A DNA stretch of 64,000 bases. It comes from Brenneria goodwinii (lineage in GTDB: Bacteria > Pseudomonadota > Gammaproteobacteria > Enterobacterales > Enterobacteriaceae). The notes beneath the pieces were generated by a model that saw nothing but the letters and a program-made list of their open reading frames with translations, ran no database searches and was not told the origin of the DNA. The first letter of the stretch is position 1. Each line of letters opens with the position of its first letter. The DNA lies in contig NZ_CP014137.1 in the NCBI RefSeq assembly GCF_002291445.1, forward strand, positions 2,914,001-2,978,000, written 5' to 3'. Shown here in pieces: positions 15,689 to 25,378 of this stretch. The position numbers and the translations under genes were made by a program.

Positions 15689-17569
15689 TTATTGCTGCTC
15701 CTGAGCCGCTGCGCCCAGTTTAATTTTGGCTTCGCTACGCAAGCTGATCAGCAAGGCATCGAATAGCGATCCCATCGTGCTTTGCTGTATCTGACCGGCG
15801 AACTGCTCTTTCTGCTGGTCGTTCAATTGATGCGGGGTCACGCTATCAAGCGCCACCAACACCACATTACCGGACTGATCCTGCGTAATGCCATAAGACG
15901 GCTTATCGTTGGCTGGATGCGGTAGAGCGAAAATAGCTTCGGCCATGACATCCCCTTGCGAAAGGGAAGACAGGGTTTTTGGCTTGCCAAAGCTCAGATT
16001 CGCCGCTTTTAGCGCTTCATCCTTACCCTGTTTCAACTCAGCCAGAATTTTTTCAGCATCTACCCGAGCTTGTTGGTCGGCTTTCTGACGCTTAACTGTC
16101 TGGGCCACCTGTTCACGCACCTGATCCAACGGGCGCGTACTTTCCGCTTTGTGTTCGGTGATGCGTATGACGAAAGCGCGATCGCCATCAACATTAATGA
16201 CATCGGAATTACTTCCCTGACTACCGTTCTCACCAAGCAATGCGCCATCAAAAATCGCCTGAGTAACAGGCTGGAAATTCAAGGCGGCGGGAACCTGCTC
16301 ACGGGTAAACCAGTCGGTTTGCGTTGCTTTCACCCCGGCCGCTTCTTCAGCGGAGGCTAAAGACTCGTTATCGTTACTGGCGGCCTCGCTGACTTTCTGC
16401 TGCAAAGCAAAATACTCATCAAGCGCTTTTTCGTGCTTAACTTTGGCCGCAATCTCATCGCGAACTTCGCTCAGCGGTTTAACCTGCGGCGGCTGGATAT
16501 CATCAAGACGGGCAATCAAATACCCTACGGAGGATTTGATTGCCGAAGAGACCTGCCCTTTTTCCGTCAGATTAGCCTGCTTAAGTTCATCGACGGTAGA
16601 GTTATCATCCATCCACCCCAAATCGCCGCCATTGCGGCGAGAGATTAAATCTGTCGATTTTTCTTTCGCCAGCGCGGCAAAATCGGCCCCTTGTTTGAGG
16701 GCATCAAGCACAGACTGCGCATCAGCGTCGGTTTTTACCTGGATAACGCTGAATTTCTTGCGCTCAGGTTGTGTATAGTCATTCTTATTTTTTTCATAGA
16801 AATCGGCGATAGCTGCGTCGTCGACCACGATTTTATCCATCAGACTCACGGCATCCAGCGTGATATAGCTGACTTTGAACGCCTCTGGCGCAATGAAATG
16901 GCTTTTATTCTGATCGTAATAGCTTTGGATTTCTTCATCAGAAGCGGTTTGAGTCTTTGCGATGGCATCAATATCAATGGTCGCCGAACGGATAATCCGA
17001 TCCTGAGCGGCAAACTTAACCAGATTGTCGATTTCCTGCGGCAGAATAAACGCCGTATCGCCAAGCCCGCGAATGAGCTGCTGAGAGGTCAATTGCTTAC
17101 GCAGCAGTTCGGCGTACCTATCAGGCGTTAAGCCGAGACGGCGAACCTGAGCCAGGTATTTATCATTATCAAAGCGATTGTTGGTCTGAAACGCCGGAAC
17201 CTCAAAGATCGCCTGTTTTATTTGTTCATCACTGATGTTCAATCCCAACTTATCGGCATATTGGTCCAGCAGAACTTCATCAATCAGCTGAGAGAGAGCC
17301 TGCCTGCGCAGCTGCTGCATATAGCCCTCATTACCCGCCAGAAGGGAGAAGTTTTCACCCAATGCGCTCTGCTGACGGTTACGTTCGTTCTGTACGGCCT
17401 GCTCAAGTTGAGCACTGGAAATCTCCTGCCCATTCACCTTCGCGGCGTAGTTCCCAGAACCACCGATAAGATAATCGCCGACACCGGTTAAAACGAACGA
17501 TGCAATGATCAAGGCAAGAATAATTTTGAGCACGACGTTATTAGCGGCCGCGCGTAAATTGTCCATCAT
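15689..17569 (-). CDS. ppiD: Periplasmic folding chaperone PpiD
   Basis: A 626-residue inner-membrane-anchored chaperone associated with the SecYEG exit. Residues 15-35 form a single N-terminal membrane anchor (VVLKIILALIIASFVLTGVG). A SurA-like N domain, a parvulin-type domain (around residues 265-355, with FAALAKEKSTDLISRRNGGDLGW) and a C-terminal chaperone domain follow. As in E. coli PpiD the parvulin domain is probably not an active prolyl isomerase. The open frame continues 21 codons upstream, but MMDNLRAAANNVVLK is the conserved start. Confidence 0.95.
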   Translation of the reverse strand: MMDNLRAAANNVVLKIILALIIASFVLTGVGDYLIGGSGNYAAKVNGQEISSAQLEQAVQNERNRQQSALGENFSLLAGNEGYMQQLRRQALSQLIDEVLLDQYADKLGLNISDEQIKQAIFEVPAFQTNNRFDNDKYLAQVRRLGLTPDRYAELLRKQLTSQQLIRGLGDTAFILPQEIDNLVKFAAQDRIIRSATIDIDAIAKTQTASDEEIQSYYDQNKSHFIAPEAFKVSYITLDAVSLMDKIVVDDAAIADFYEKNKNDYTQPERKKFSVIQVKTDADAQSVLDALKQGADFAALAKEKSTDLISRRNGGDLGWMDDNSTVDELKQANLTEKGQVSSAIKSSVGYLIARLDDIQPPQVKPLSEVRDEIAAKVKHEKALDEYFALQQKVSEAASNDNESLASAEEAAGVKATQTDWFTREQVPAALNFQPVTQAIFDGALLGENGSQGSNSDVINVDGDRAFVIRITEHKAESTRPLDQVREQVAQTVKRQKADQQARVDAEKILAELKQGKDEALKAANLSFGKPKTLSSLSQGDVMAEAIFALPHPANDKPSYGITQDQSGNVVLVALDSVTPHQLNDQQKEQFAGQIQQSTMGSLFDALLISLRSEAKIKLGAAAQEQQ

Positions 17570-17849
17570 AATGTGACAACACTCCGCTGTAGAATGAATA
17601 ACACGCCCGGCTCTGGCAAAACCATCCATCATCCGCCAACAAGTCCAGGACGCGTGTAATCTTTGTCTGACAATAGTAACCTGAATTACCCGTTAAAAAA
17701 CATCAGGAATGTTCTTTAACGTTGCACAGTAATGGTCCGTAAGGCCGAACGGGCAAAGATAGCCCGACATAAAAAACCGCCGGGAGCGATTTTCAACGCC
17801 GCTTGCGACGTCCAAATGGGCAACGGGCAAAAACGCTCATCAAAGCCAT

Positions 17850-17880
17850 AATAAAAGGCACATCATAAAAATGATGCGCC
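17850..17880 (-). terminator. Terminator of hupB
   Basis: On the minus strand GGCGCATCAT-TTTT-ATGATGTGCC (9 of 10 pairs) is followed by TTTTATTA, 84 bases after the hupB stop. The remaining ppiD-hupB gap (17570-17963) should hold the ppiD promoter, but I see no confident motif; a CpxR GTAAA-N5-GTAAA pair was looked for and not found. Confidence 0.7.
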
Positions 17881-17963
17881 TCGCATTTTACCCTACCAAT
17901 ATCTCTGCGTCAGGTAATGTTTGGCAACACAACGTATTGCATGCCAAACCTGTGACGCAATAA

Positions 17964-18236
17964 TCAGTTAACGGCGTCTTTCAAGGATTTACCGGCACGG
18001 AAGCCAGGCACTCTTGCTGCGGGAATACTGATTTCTTTACCTGTTTGCGGGTTACGGCCGGTACGAGCTGCGCGTTCACGCACAGAGAAAGTACCAAAAC
18101 CAACCAGAGCAACATCATCCCCGTCTTTCAGAGACTCGGTTACGGAACCAATAATCGCATCTAACGCACGCCCTGCCGCTGCTTTGGAAATGTCAGCATC
18201 TGCAGCAATTTTATCGATCAATTGTGACTTGTTCAC
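17964..18236 (-). CDS. hupB: DNA-binding protein HU-beta
   Basis: A 90-residue histone-like nucleoid protein that bends DNA as an HU-alpha/beta or beta/beta dimer. The sequence is almost the E. coli protein: MNKSQLIDKIAADADISKAA start, VGFGTFSVRERAARTGRNP with the DNA-intercalating Pro at the arm tip, and FRAGKSLKDAVN end. It lies immediately downstream of lon with its own 200-base upstream region, as in E. coli. Confidence 0.98.
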   Translation of the reverse strand: MNKSQLIDKIAADADISKAAAGRALDAIIGSVTESLKDGDDVALVGFGTFSVRERAARTGRNPQTGKEISIPAARVPGFRAGKSLKDAVN

Positions 18237-18362
18237 TCTCTCATCCCCTTTGGAATTCTATGGTCGCGCTGAAATTCCCAAAACACGACACCAAATTTAT
18301 ATCAATCCTGTCAGACCTTAGCAAGTTACAGCTAAAACCAACAGTGCTCTAACTTAGCGGCA

Positions 18363-18400
18363 CAAAAAAAAGCTGGCAAGCACGATTTCACTTACCAGCT
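18363..18400 (-). terminator. Terminator of lon
   Basis: On the minus strand AGCTGGTAAG pairs with CTTGCCAGCT (9 of 10) and is followed by seven T's. It lies 33 bases past the lon stop. Confidence 0.85.
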
Positions 18401-18432
18401 CTGATTTTCTCAAGGGTTTTTGCGATATGTCA

Positions 18433-20799
18433 CTATTTAGCCTTGGCCGTAGAGGTAACAACCTGCATACCGTAAGGCGCATTCTGCAATGCCAGCGACA
18501 ATACTTCCTCGATTCGCTTCACCGGATGGATATCCAGGTCGGCAATCACGTTTTGTGGAATGTCTTCAAGATCACGCTTGTTATCATCCGGGATCAATAC
18601 CGTTTTGATGCCGCCACGGTGAGCGGCCAGCAGTTTCTCTTTCAGGCCGCCGATCGGCAGCACCAAACCACGCAAGGTGATTTCTCCCGTCATCGCAACG
18701 TCGGCACGAACAGGATTCCCCGTCAGACAGGACACCAGCGCGGTGCACATCGCGATCCCGGCGCTTGGCCCATCTTTGGGCGTCGCACCTTCGGGGACGT
18801 GCACGTGGATATCGCGTTTTTCATAGAAATCCGCATTAATACCCAGTTTCTCGGCTCTGGCCCGCACGACGGTAAGCGCGGCCTGGATCGACTCCTGCAT
18901 GACCTCGCCCAATGACCCGGTGTAAGTCAGCTTGCCTTTGCCAGGGACACAGGCGGTTTCAATGGTCAGCAGATCGCCGCCCACTTCCGTCCACGCCAGC
19001 CCAGTTACCTGGCCGACACGGTTTTCATCATCCGCCCGGCCATAGTCGAAGCGCTGTACGCCAAGGAAATCCTTGAGGTTATCGCCCGTGATCTGAATAT
19101 GCTTGACCGATTTGTCCATCAACAGCGTCTTCACCGCCTTCCGGCATAGCTTGGAAATTTCACGTTCCAGACTACGCACCCCGGCTTCTCGCGTGTAGTA
19201 GCGGATAATGCCGACAATCGCGCTATCCTCAACCGAGAGTTCACCTTTTTTCAACGCATTGCGTTCAATCTGCTTCGGCAGAAGGTGCTGTTTGGCAATG
19301 TTTAGCTTCTCGTCTTCGGTATAGCCGGAAAGACGGATCACTTCCATACGATCGAGCAACGGCGCGGGGATGTTCATTGAGTTAGACGTAGCAACAAACA
19401 TCACATCCGACAGATCGTAATCCACTTCCAGATAGTGGTCGTTAAACGCCACGTTCTGTTCCGGATCCAGCACTTCCAGCAATGCAGAGGCGGGATCGCC
19501 ACGCATGTCGGAAGACATTTTGTCGATCTCATCCAACAGGAACAGCGGGTTTTTCACCCCGACTTTCGCCATCTTCTGGATCAGTTTACCCGGCATGGAA
19601 CCGATATAGGTGCGGCGGTGACCGCGAATTTCCGCTTCATCACGCACCCCGCCCAACGCCATACGAACATACTGACGCCCGGTTGCCTTGGCGATAGACT
19701 GCCCCAGAGAGGTTTTACCCACCCCCGGAGGCCCGACCAGGCACAGGATCGGTCCTTTGATCTTGCTGACGCGACTCTGAACCGCCAGGTATTCCAGAAT
19801 GCGCTCTTTGACGCGTTCAAGGCCATAATGGTCGGTATCCAGCATTTCCTGCGCCTTGCGCAAATCTTTCTTCACTTTGCTGCGGGCATTCCAGGGAACC
19901 TGCACCATCCAGTCGATGTAGCCGCGTACGACAGTCGCTTCAGCAGACATCGGAGACATCATCTTCAGCTTCTGCAGTTCAGCTTCGGTTTTCTCGCGCG
20001 CTTCTTTCGGCATCTTCGCCGCTTCAATCTTGCGCTTCAGCGCTTCATGTTCGTCCGGCGCATCATCCATTTCACCGAGCTCTTTCTGAATGGCCTTCAT
20101 TTGCTCGTTCAGATAATACTCGCGCTGGCTCTTCTCCATCTGTTTTTTAACGCGACTGCGAATCCGCTTTTCAACCTGCAACAGGTCGATTTCGGACTCC
20201 ATCATCGCCATCAGATACTCCAAACGTTCCGTGATATCGGACATTTCAAGTACCGACTGCTTATCCGCCAATTTCAGCGGCATATGCGCAGCGATGGTGT
20301 CGGCCAGACGTGCGGCATCATCAATACTGTTCAGTGATGTCAGCACTTCCGGCGGGATCTTTTTATTCAGCTTGATATATCCCTCAAACTGATTGATCGC
20401 CGTGCGCATCAACACTTCCTGCTCACGCTCATCAATCGCCGGGGAATCAAGATATTCTGCCTGCGCGGTGAAATGTTCACCGCTGTCAGACAGCGTCGTA
20501 ATGCGCGCACGCTGCAACCCTTCAACCAGCACTTTAACCGTGCCGTCCGGCAGTTTCAGCATTTGAAGAATTGAGGCTACCGTCCCTACCGAGAAAAGAT
20601 CGTTAATACTTGGCTCATCCGTTGAAGCCTCTTTCTGTGCCACCAGCATGATCTTTTTATCGTGATCCATTGCAGCTTCAAGGCACCGAATTGACTTTTC
20701 CCGACCAACAAACAACGGAATCACCATGTGCGGATAAACCACCACATCGCGCAACGGCAATACGGGGATTTCTATGCGTTCGGAACGCTCAGGGTTCAT
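18433..20799 (-). CDS. lon: ATP-dependent protease Lon
   Basis: A 788-residue homohexameric AAA+ serine protease that removes misfolded proteins and regulators (in plant-pathogenic enterobacteria including the type III regulator HrpS/HrpY and capsule regulator RcsA, by family knowledge). It has an N-terminal substrate domain (1-200), coiled coil (about 220-290), ATPase domain with Walker A GPPGVGKTS (about 356) and Walker B LFLLDEIDKM, and a C-terminal Ser-Lys protease domain with PKDGPSAGIAM carrying the catalytic Ser (about 679). E. coli Lon is 784 residues. A sigma-32 promoter lies upstream. Confidence 0.98.
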   Translation of the reverse strand: MNPERSERIEIPVLPLRDVVVYPHMVIPLFVGREKSIRCLEAAMDHDKKIMLVAQKEASTDEPSINDLFSVGTVASILQMLKLPDGTVKVLVEGLQRARITTLSDSGEHFTAQAEYLDSPAIDEREQEVLMRTAINQFEGYIKLNKKIPPEVLTSLNSIDDAARLADTIAAHMPLKLADKQSVLEMSDITERLEYLMAMMESEIDLLQVEKRIRSRVKKQMEKSQREYYLNEQMKAIQKELGEMDDAPDEHEALKRKIEAAKMPKEAREKTEAELQKLKMMSPMSAEATVVRGYIDWMVQVPWNARSKVKKDLRKAQEMLDTDHYGLERVKERILEYLAVQSRVSKIKGPILCLVGPPGVGKTSLGQSIAKATGRQYVRMALGGVRDEAEIRGHRRTYIGSMPGKLIQKMAKVGVKNPLFLLDEIDKMSSDMRGDPASALLEVLDPEQNVAFNDHYLEVDYDLSDVMFVATSNSMNIPAPLLDRMEVIRLSGYTEDEKLNIAKQHLLPKQIERNALKKGELSVEDSAIVGIIRYYTREAGVRSLEREISKLCRKAVKTLLMDKSVKHIQITGDNLKDFLGVQRFDYGRADDENRVGQVTGLAWTEVGGDLLTIETACVPGKGKLTYTGSLGEVMQESIQAALTVVRARAEKLGINADFYEKRDIHVHVPEGATPKDGPSAGIAMCTALVSCLTGNPVRADVAMTGEITLRGLVLPIGGLKEKLLAAHRGGIKTVLIPDDNKRDLEDIPQNVIADLDIHPVKRIEEVLSLALQNAPYGMQVVTSTAKAK

Positions 20800-20886
20800 A
20801 GAGCTCTCTCTTAGTTTCGTTTCCGCCAGGTTAAGGGAATCTCGTGAAACACGATCTTCACGGGTTTCACCAAATAGGTAATTGAG

Positions 20887-20914
20887 TATATGGGGATAAA
20901 TATCTTACATTCAA
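20887..20914 (-). promoter_or_regulatory. Sigma-32 (heat-shock) promoter of lon
   Basis: On the minus strand TTGAAT (20909-20914) and CCCCATATA (20887-20895) are separated by 13 bases, matching the RpoH pattern (CTTGAA-N11-16-CCCCATNT). The CCCCATATAC block and the CCTGGCGGAAA...CTAAGAGAGAGCTCT leader further down are also present before E. coli lon. Confidence 0.8.
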
Positions 20915-20937
20915 CGGTCAGAATGCGCGTAAAAGCG

Positions 20938-20965
20938 AATGGGGGATAAAATCCCCCATTTTTGT
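20938..20965 (-). terminator. Hairpin between clpX and lon
   Basis: AATGGGGGAT and ATCCCCCATT form a 10-bp perfect stem with a 3-base loop, 25 bases past the clpX stop. The T-run on the minus strand is interrupted (CGCTTTT), so termination may be partial and allow some read-through into lon. Confidence 0.55.
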
Positions 20966-20989
20966 CTTTCACTGCGTTTTTTTGGTTAA

Positions 20990-22264
20990 CTATTCGCCAG
21001 ATGCCTGCTGAGCTTCGTGTTTACCATAGATCAGCAAAGGTTCAGACTGGCCAGCGATAACGGACTCATCAATCACCACCTTATCAACACTTTCCAGTGA
21101 TGGCAGATCGTACATCGTGTCCAACAACGCCGCTTCTACAATCGAGCGTAAACCACGGGCGCCGGTCTTGCGAGCCATCGCTTTCTTGGCGATCGCCGTC
21201 AGCGCTTCATCACGGAATTCCAGTTCAACGCCTTCCAGATTGAACAACGCCTGATACTGTTTGGTCAGCGCGTTTTTCGGTTCACGCAGAATCTGAATCA
21301 GCGCATCTTCGCTCAGTTCCTTCAACGTGGCGACCACCGGCAAACGACCGATAAACTCAGGAATCAAACCGAACTTGATTAAATCACCCGGTTCAACCTG
21401 ACCTAACAGCTCGCCTTCCGTCGATTTTTCCTTCGTGCCTTTTACCGTCGCGCCAAAACCGATACCGCGGCCGGTGTCGGTACGCTGTTCGATAACCTTA
21501 TCCAGGCCGGCGAAAGCGCCGCCGCAAATAAAGAGAATTTTAGAGGTATCCACCTGTAAAAACTCTTGCTGAGGATGCTTGCGCCCGCCCTGCGGCGGAA
21601 CGGCGGCGATAGTCCCTTCGATCAGCTTCAGCAGCGCCTGCTGAACCCCTTCGCCGGACACGTCGCGCGTAATTGACGGATTGTCCGATTTACGTGAAAT
21701 TTTGTCGATTTCATCAATATAGACAATGCCGCGCTGCGCTTTCTGCACATCGTAGTCGCATTTTTGCAGCAGCTTCTGGATGATGTTCTCCACGTCTTCG
21801 CCCACGTAACCCGCTTCGGTCAATGTGGTTGCATCAGCCATGGTGAACGGCACATCAAGAAAACGCGCCAGGGTTTCAGCCAGCAGCGTTTTACCGCTGC
21901 CGGTCGGACCGATCAGCAAAATATTACTTTTGCCCAGCTCGATACCGTTATTACTGTCGCCGTTGCGTAACCGCTTATAGTGGTTATATACCGCGACAGC
22001 CAGCACCTTCTTGGCCTGTTCCTGACCGATAACGTAGTCGTCAAGATGGCGGCGAATTTCATGCGGAGTCGGTAGCGCACTGCGCTCACGATGCGGAGAC
22101 ACTTCTTTAATTTCTTCGCGAATAATGTCGTTACACAAGTCAACACATTCATCGCAGATATACACTGACGGCCCGGCAATCAGCTTGCGTACTTCATGCT
22201 GGCTTTTGCCGCAGAAAGAGCAGTACAGCAACTTTCCTGAACCGTCTTTGCGCTTATCTGTCAT
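20990..22264 (-). CDS. clpX: ClpXP protease ATPase subunit ClpX
   Basis: A 424-residue AAA+ unfoldase that feeds substrates into ClpP. The N-terminal zinc domain has Cys15, Cys18, Cys37 and Cys40. Walker A is GPTGSGKTLLAE and Walker B IVYIDEIDKI. The pore loop GYVGEDVEN and the IGF-type ClpP-docking loop (GRGIGFGATVKG) are present. Length equals E. coli ClpX (424). It lies 162 bases downstream of clpP and is probably co-transcribed with it. Confidence 0.98.
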   Translation of the reverse strand: MTDKRKDGSGKLLYCSFCGKSQHEVRKLIAGPSVYICDECVDLCNDIIREEIKEVSPHRERSALPTPHEIRRHLDDYVIGQEQAKKVLAVAVYNHYKRLRNGDSNNGIELGKSNILLIGPTGSGKTLLAETLARFLDVPFTMADATTLTEAGYVGEDVENIIQKLLQKCDYDVQKAQRGIVYIDEIDKISRKSDNPSITRDVSGEGVQQALLKLIEGTIAAVPPQGGRKHPQQEFLQVDTSKILFICGGAFAGLDKVIEQRTDTGRGIGFGATVKGTKEKSTEGELLGQVEPGDLIKFGLIPEFIGRLPVVATLKELSEDALIQILREPKNALTKQYQALFNLEGVELEFRDEALTAIAKKAMARKTGARGLRSIVEAALLDTMYDLPSLESVDKVVIDESVIAGQSEPLLIYGKHEAQQASGE

Positions 22265-22426
22265 CAGTAAACCTCTTCTTAGTCTTTTGCCCGCAGGCCA
22301 ACCACAGCGATATCGCTACAGCGAACGCCGACATTTACAGCCAATACGCGCGAGCATACACCGCACTACAGACCATCGGTCGAACACTGACTTTCAGCCA
22401 CTATAAACTGCTTACTTCGCAGAATA

Positions 22427-23050
22427 TTATTGACGATTAGTGAATACAGAATCTACCAGACCGTAGTCTACTGCCTCACTGGCTGAGAGGAAACGGTCAC
22501 GTTCAGTGTCTCTCTCTATCACTTCAAGAGGCTGACCCGTATGTTTAGCCATCAGTTCATTCATTCTGGCTTTTACTTTCAATATTTCTTTGGCGTGGAT
22601 TTCGATATCCGTCGCCTGCCCCTGGAATCCGCCCAGCGGCTGGTGAATCATGACCCGTGAATTAGGCAGGCAGATACGTTTGCCTTTTGCGCCTGCGGCC
22701 AACAGGAAGGATCCCATGGAACAAGCCTGCCCCATACAGATCGTACTGACGTCCGGCTTGATGAACTGCATGGTATCGTAGATAGACATACCCGCGGTAA
22801 TAACGCCCCCAGGGGAGTTAATATACAGGAAGATATCCTTTTCCGGATTTTCAGCTTCCAGAAACAGCATCTGGGCGACAATCAGGTTCGCCATATGATC
22901 TTCAACCTGACCGGTCAGGAAGATGATCCTTTCTTTAAGCAGACGGGAATAGATATCGTAAGAGCGTTCCCCACGAGAGGTTTGCTCAACCACCATTGGC
23001 ACTAAAGCCATATGAGGTGCTTGTCTTTCTTGTTCGCCACTGTATGACAT
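22427..23050 (-). CDS. clpP: ClpXP protease proteolytic subunit ClpP
   Basis: A 207-residue serine protease forming a tetradecameric chamber that works with ClpX or ClpA. The Ser-His-Asp triad is intact: Ser111 (MGQACSMGSF), His136 (VMIHQPLGG) and Asp185 (RDTERDRFLSA). The N-terminal propeptide of about 14 residues, cleaved before Ala-Leu-Val-Pro in E. coli, is also conserved (APHMALVPMV). It is the first gene of clpPX, with a heat-shock promoter about 155 bases upstream. Confidence 0.98.
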   Translation of the reverse strand: MSYSGEQERQAPHMALVPMVVEQTSRGERSYDIYSRLLKERIIFLTGQVEDHMANLIVAQMLFLEAENPEKDIFLYINSPGGVITAGMSIYDTMQFIKPDVSTICMGQACSMGSFLLAAGAKGKRICLPNSRVMIHQPLGGFQGQATDIEIHAKEILKVKARMNELMAKHTGQPLEVIERDTERDRFLSASEAVDYGLVDSVFTNRQ

Positions 23051-23205
23051 TCACGTCTCCTAGATAAAATACGTCCGGCACCATTATTGCCCGATTCTAC
23101 TTTAGATAAATGGTGATGACCATGCCGATGCATGCGGTTCACTCATCCTGGGGGCAACTCTCAATTAGCCGGAGATCCCTAACGGTGCCCTCTTCCCTTT
23201 CGAAT

Positions 23206-23233
23206 ATTTGGGGTATCCACACCGCTTTTCAAG
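23206..23233 (-). promoter_or_regulatory. Sigma-32 promoter of clpP
   Basis: On the minus strand CTTGAAA (23227-23233), 13 bases, then CCCCAAAT (23206-23213) fits the RpoH consensus with one mismatch in the -10. The implied leader before clpP is about 150 bases. No open frame is visible in the 402-base clpP-tig gap; its distal end holds the tig terminator. Confidence 0.8.
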
Positions 23234-23374
23234 CTTACACCACCAATTGTTTTACATTAAAGCGTTATCGGTAATAACTTCCCAATCTGCCAGCACGATA
23301 TCTTCTTTATATAGTAGTGCAATTTAGCGCATCTCGTTTAAGAACAAACCGATAATTAGCGCGATCATTTAAAT

Positions 23375-23413
23375 AGAAAAAAACCCGCGCCAGAAGGCTA
23401 CGGGCTTTTTTGA
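23375..23413 (-). terminator. Terminator of tig
   Basis: On the minus strand a CCCG-TA-GCC...GGC-G-CGGG stem-loop is followed by a seven-T run, with A's before it, 41 bases past the tig stop. Confidence 0.75.
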
Positions 23414-23453
23414 CAGGGGGAAAACCGCCCTGACGCAGCAACAGAAATGATGC

Positions 23454-24758
23454 TTACGCAGCCGTGGTTTGATTCATCAGCTCGTTAAAGCTAACGGCTT
23501 TTTCAACCACTTTAGCCTTGGCAAGCAGCGTTTCAACCGCTTGTTCTTCCAGAGCAACATTACGCATGTTGTTCATCAGTTCTTTGTTTTTGCTGTAGAA
23601 CTCAACCACTTCCTGCGGATCTTCATAGGCAGAAGCCATTTCGTCGATCAGCGCTTTAACACGATCTTCGTCTGCCTTCAGCTCATTGGCGCTGATGACT
23701 TCACCCAGCAGCAGACCAACGACTACGCGGCGTTTAGCTTGCTCTTCGAACAGTTCGCGCGGCAGTTCCAGCGCCTGTTTTTCGTTTCCGCCAAAGCGCT
23801 GTGCGGCCTGACGACGCAGAACGTCGATTTCGCCGTCAATCAACGCTGCGGGAACTTCAATTTCGTTCGCCTTAATCAGACCATCCAGAACCTGAGTTTT
23901 CACACGGTTGCGTACCGCGCCTTTCAACTCACGTTCCATGTTTTTGCGAACTTCAGCACGCAGACCTTCCTGAGAACCCTCTTCCACGCCGAAACGTTTG
24001 ATGAATTCTTCAGTCAATTCAGGCAATTCGCGCTCTTCAACTTTCTTCAGAACGATAGCGAATTTAGCGGCTTTACCTTTCAGGTTTTCCGCGTGGTAAT
24101 CTTCCGGGAAGTTCACATCAATAGTGAATTCCTCGCCGGCTTTGTGACCGACAACGCCATCTTCAAAACCTGGGATCATGCGGCCTTGACCCATAGCCAG
24201 TACGAAATCGGAAGCTTTGCCGCCTTCAAATTCTTCACCATCGATAGAACCGTTGAAATCGATAGTAACGCGATCTTCGGCAGTCGCCGCGCCATCGGTT
24301 TCTTTCCAGGTTGCCTGCTGTTTACGCAGCGTTTCCAGCATCGTATCGATGTCGGCGTCAGTCACTTCAACGACCGGTTTTTCGACTTCGATTGATTCCA
24401 GATCTTTCAATTCCACTTCTGGATACACTTCGAACTCAACGGAGTAAGTGAAGTCGCCACCCACTTGATATTCGCCCGGAACATAGTTCGGCGCGCCAAC
24501 CGGGTTAATCTTTTCTTTGATGATGGCATCGACGAAATTACGCTGCATCAAATCGCCCAGCACGTCCTGACGCACGGATGCACCATAACGCTGAGCAACA
24601 ATATTCATCGGCACTTTGCCTTTGCGAAAGCCGTCAATACGTACTTTTTTGGCCACGTTGACCAGCTCGCTCTTAACTGCACTCTCAATGCTGTCAGCAG
24701 CAACGGTAATCGTTACACGGCGCCCAAGGCCTTGAGTGGTTTCAACAGAAACTTGCAT
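23454..24758 (-). CDS. tig: Trigger factor (ribosome-associated chaperone/PPIase)
   Basis: A 434-residue chaperone bound at ribosomal protein L23 that shields nascent chains. The N-terminal ribosome-binding domain contains the GFRKGKVP signature (about residues 43-50). The FKBP-type prolyl isomerase domain spans about 150-245 (VTIDFNGSIDGEEFEGGKASDF), and a helical C-terminal domain forms the substrate arms. Length is as in E. coli (432). It is a separate transcription unit upstream of clpPX and downstream of bolA. Confidence 0.98.
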   Translation of the reverse strand: MQVSVETTQGLGRRVTITVAADSIESAVKSELVNVAKKVRIDGFRKGKVPMNIVAQRYGASVRQDVLGDLMQRNFVDAIIKEKINPVGAPNYVPGEYQVGGDFTYSVEFEVYPEVELKDLESIEVEKPVVEVTDADIDTMLETLRKQQATWKETDGAATAEDRVTIDFNGSIDGEEFEGGKASDFVLAMGQGRMIPGFEDGVVGHKAGEEFTIDVNFPEDYHAENLKGKAAKFAIVLKKVEERELPELTEEFIKRFGVEEGSQEGLRAEVRKNMERELKGAVRNRVKTQVLDGLIKANEIEVPAALIDGEIDVLRRQAAQRFGGNEKQALELPRELFEEQAKRRVVVGLLLGEVISANELKADEDRVKALIDEMASAYEDPQEVVEFYSKNKELMNNMRNVALEEQAVETLLAKAKVVEKAVSFNELMNQTTAA

Positions 24759-25063
24759 CTTGTTACCTCAAAAAATCACAGTGCTCGGTCAACCCCAAAA
24801 CTATTCTCACAACAGCAAAGCATAATTTCGAGCAAGCGCCAGCAGGCGCTTAACAGAAAAAAGCCTTACAGAACCGGGACGGCCACCATGTTGTTACCAG
24901 ACCCTGTTCCCTGTAGTCAGAAGCGTCCCGAATACATTCCGGAAAAATAGACGCGGCATTATAGCGATATAGATAGGATGAGTCGAGGACGGCGGACAGA
25001 CTATTCGACAGGAGGGGCATGCTTTTATCAATAACCCGTCCGGAAACGGGTTATCCGCGGGAT
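24759..25063. other. Intergenic region between bolA and tig
   Basis: 305 bases carrying the tig promoter region. A 7-bp hairpin (AACCCGT / ACGGGTT, 25033-25052) lies near the bolA stop but has no T-run on the minus strand, so it is at best a weak bolA terminator. No gene seen. Confidence 0.4.
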
Positions 25064-25378
25064 CTACGACATGATGCCCGCGCCGCCGCAGGGCGGCGAT
25101 GACGGAACGGCGTTTTGCAGGCTATCCCACTCTTTGAGAGTATAAGTGTGCAGCGCCAATGCATGCACCGAACCCGCCAATTCCTCCGCCAGCACCGCAT
25201 AAACAGCCCGATGGCGTCCTAATACGCGTTCCCCCGCAAAACGATCGCTGACTATCACGACTTTAAAATGACTTTCAGATCCGGCTGGTACGTTATGACG
25301 ATAGCTTTCATCAATTACTTCCAGGTGCAGCGGCTCGAATTCCACACGCAATTTTTCTTCTATTGCTTTACGCATCAT
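25064..25378 (-). CDS. bolA: BolA family iron-sulfur/transcription regulator
   Basis: A 104-residue protein with the BolA class II KH-like fold. The diagnostic segment VIDESYRHNVPAGSESHFKV and the HALALHTYTLKEW segment with the conserved His (the cluster ligand shared with monothiol glutaredoxin GrxD) are intact. In E. coli it is induced in stationary phase and changes cell shape and biofilm formation. It is divergent from yajG across 327 bases. Confidence 0.96.
   Translation of the reverse strand: MMRKAIEEKLRVEFEPLHLEVIDESYRHNVPAGSESHFKVVIVSDRFAGERVLGRHRAVYAVLAEELAGSVHALALHTYTLKEWDSLQNAVPSSPPCGGAGIMS

Noticed and set aside
19435..20337. 300-codon open frame opposite lon
   Set aside because: Antisense to the conserved lon coding sequence, with His/Gln/Phe-rich translation typical of a shadow frame.
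23469..24395. 308-codon open frame opposite tig
   Set aside because: Fully antisense to tig, with Phe-rich shadow composition and no similarity to any family I recognise.
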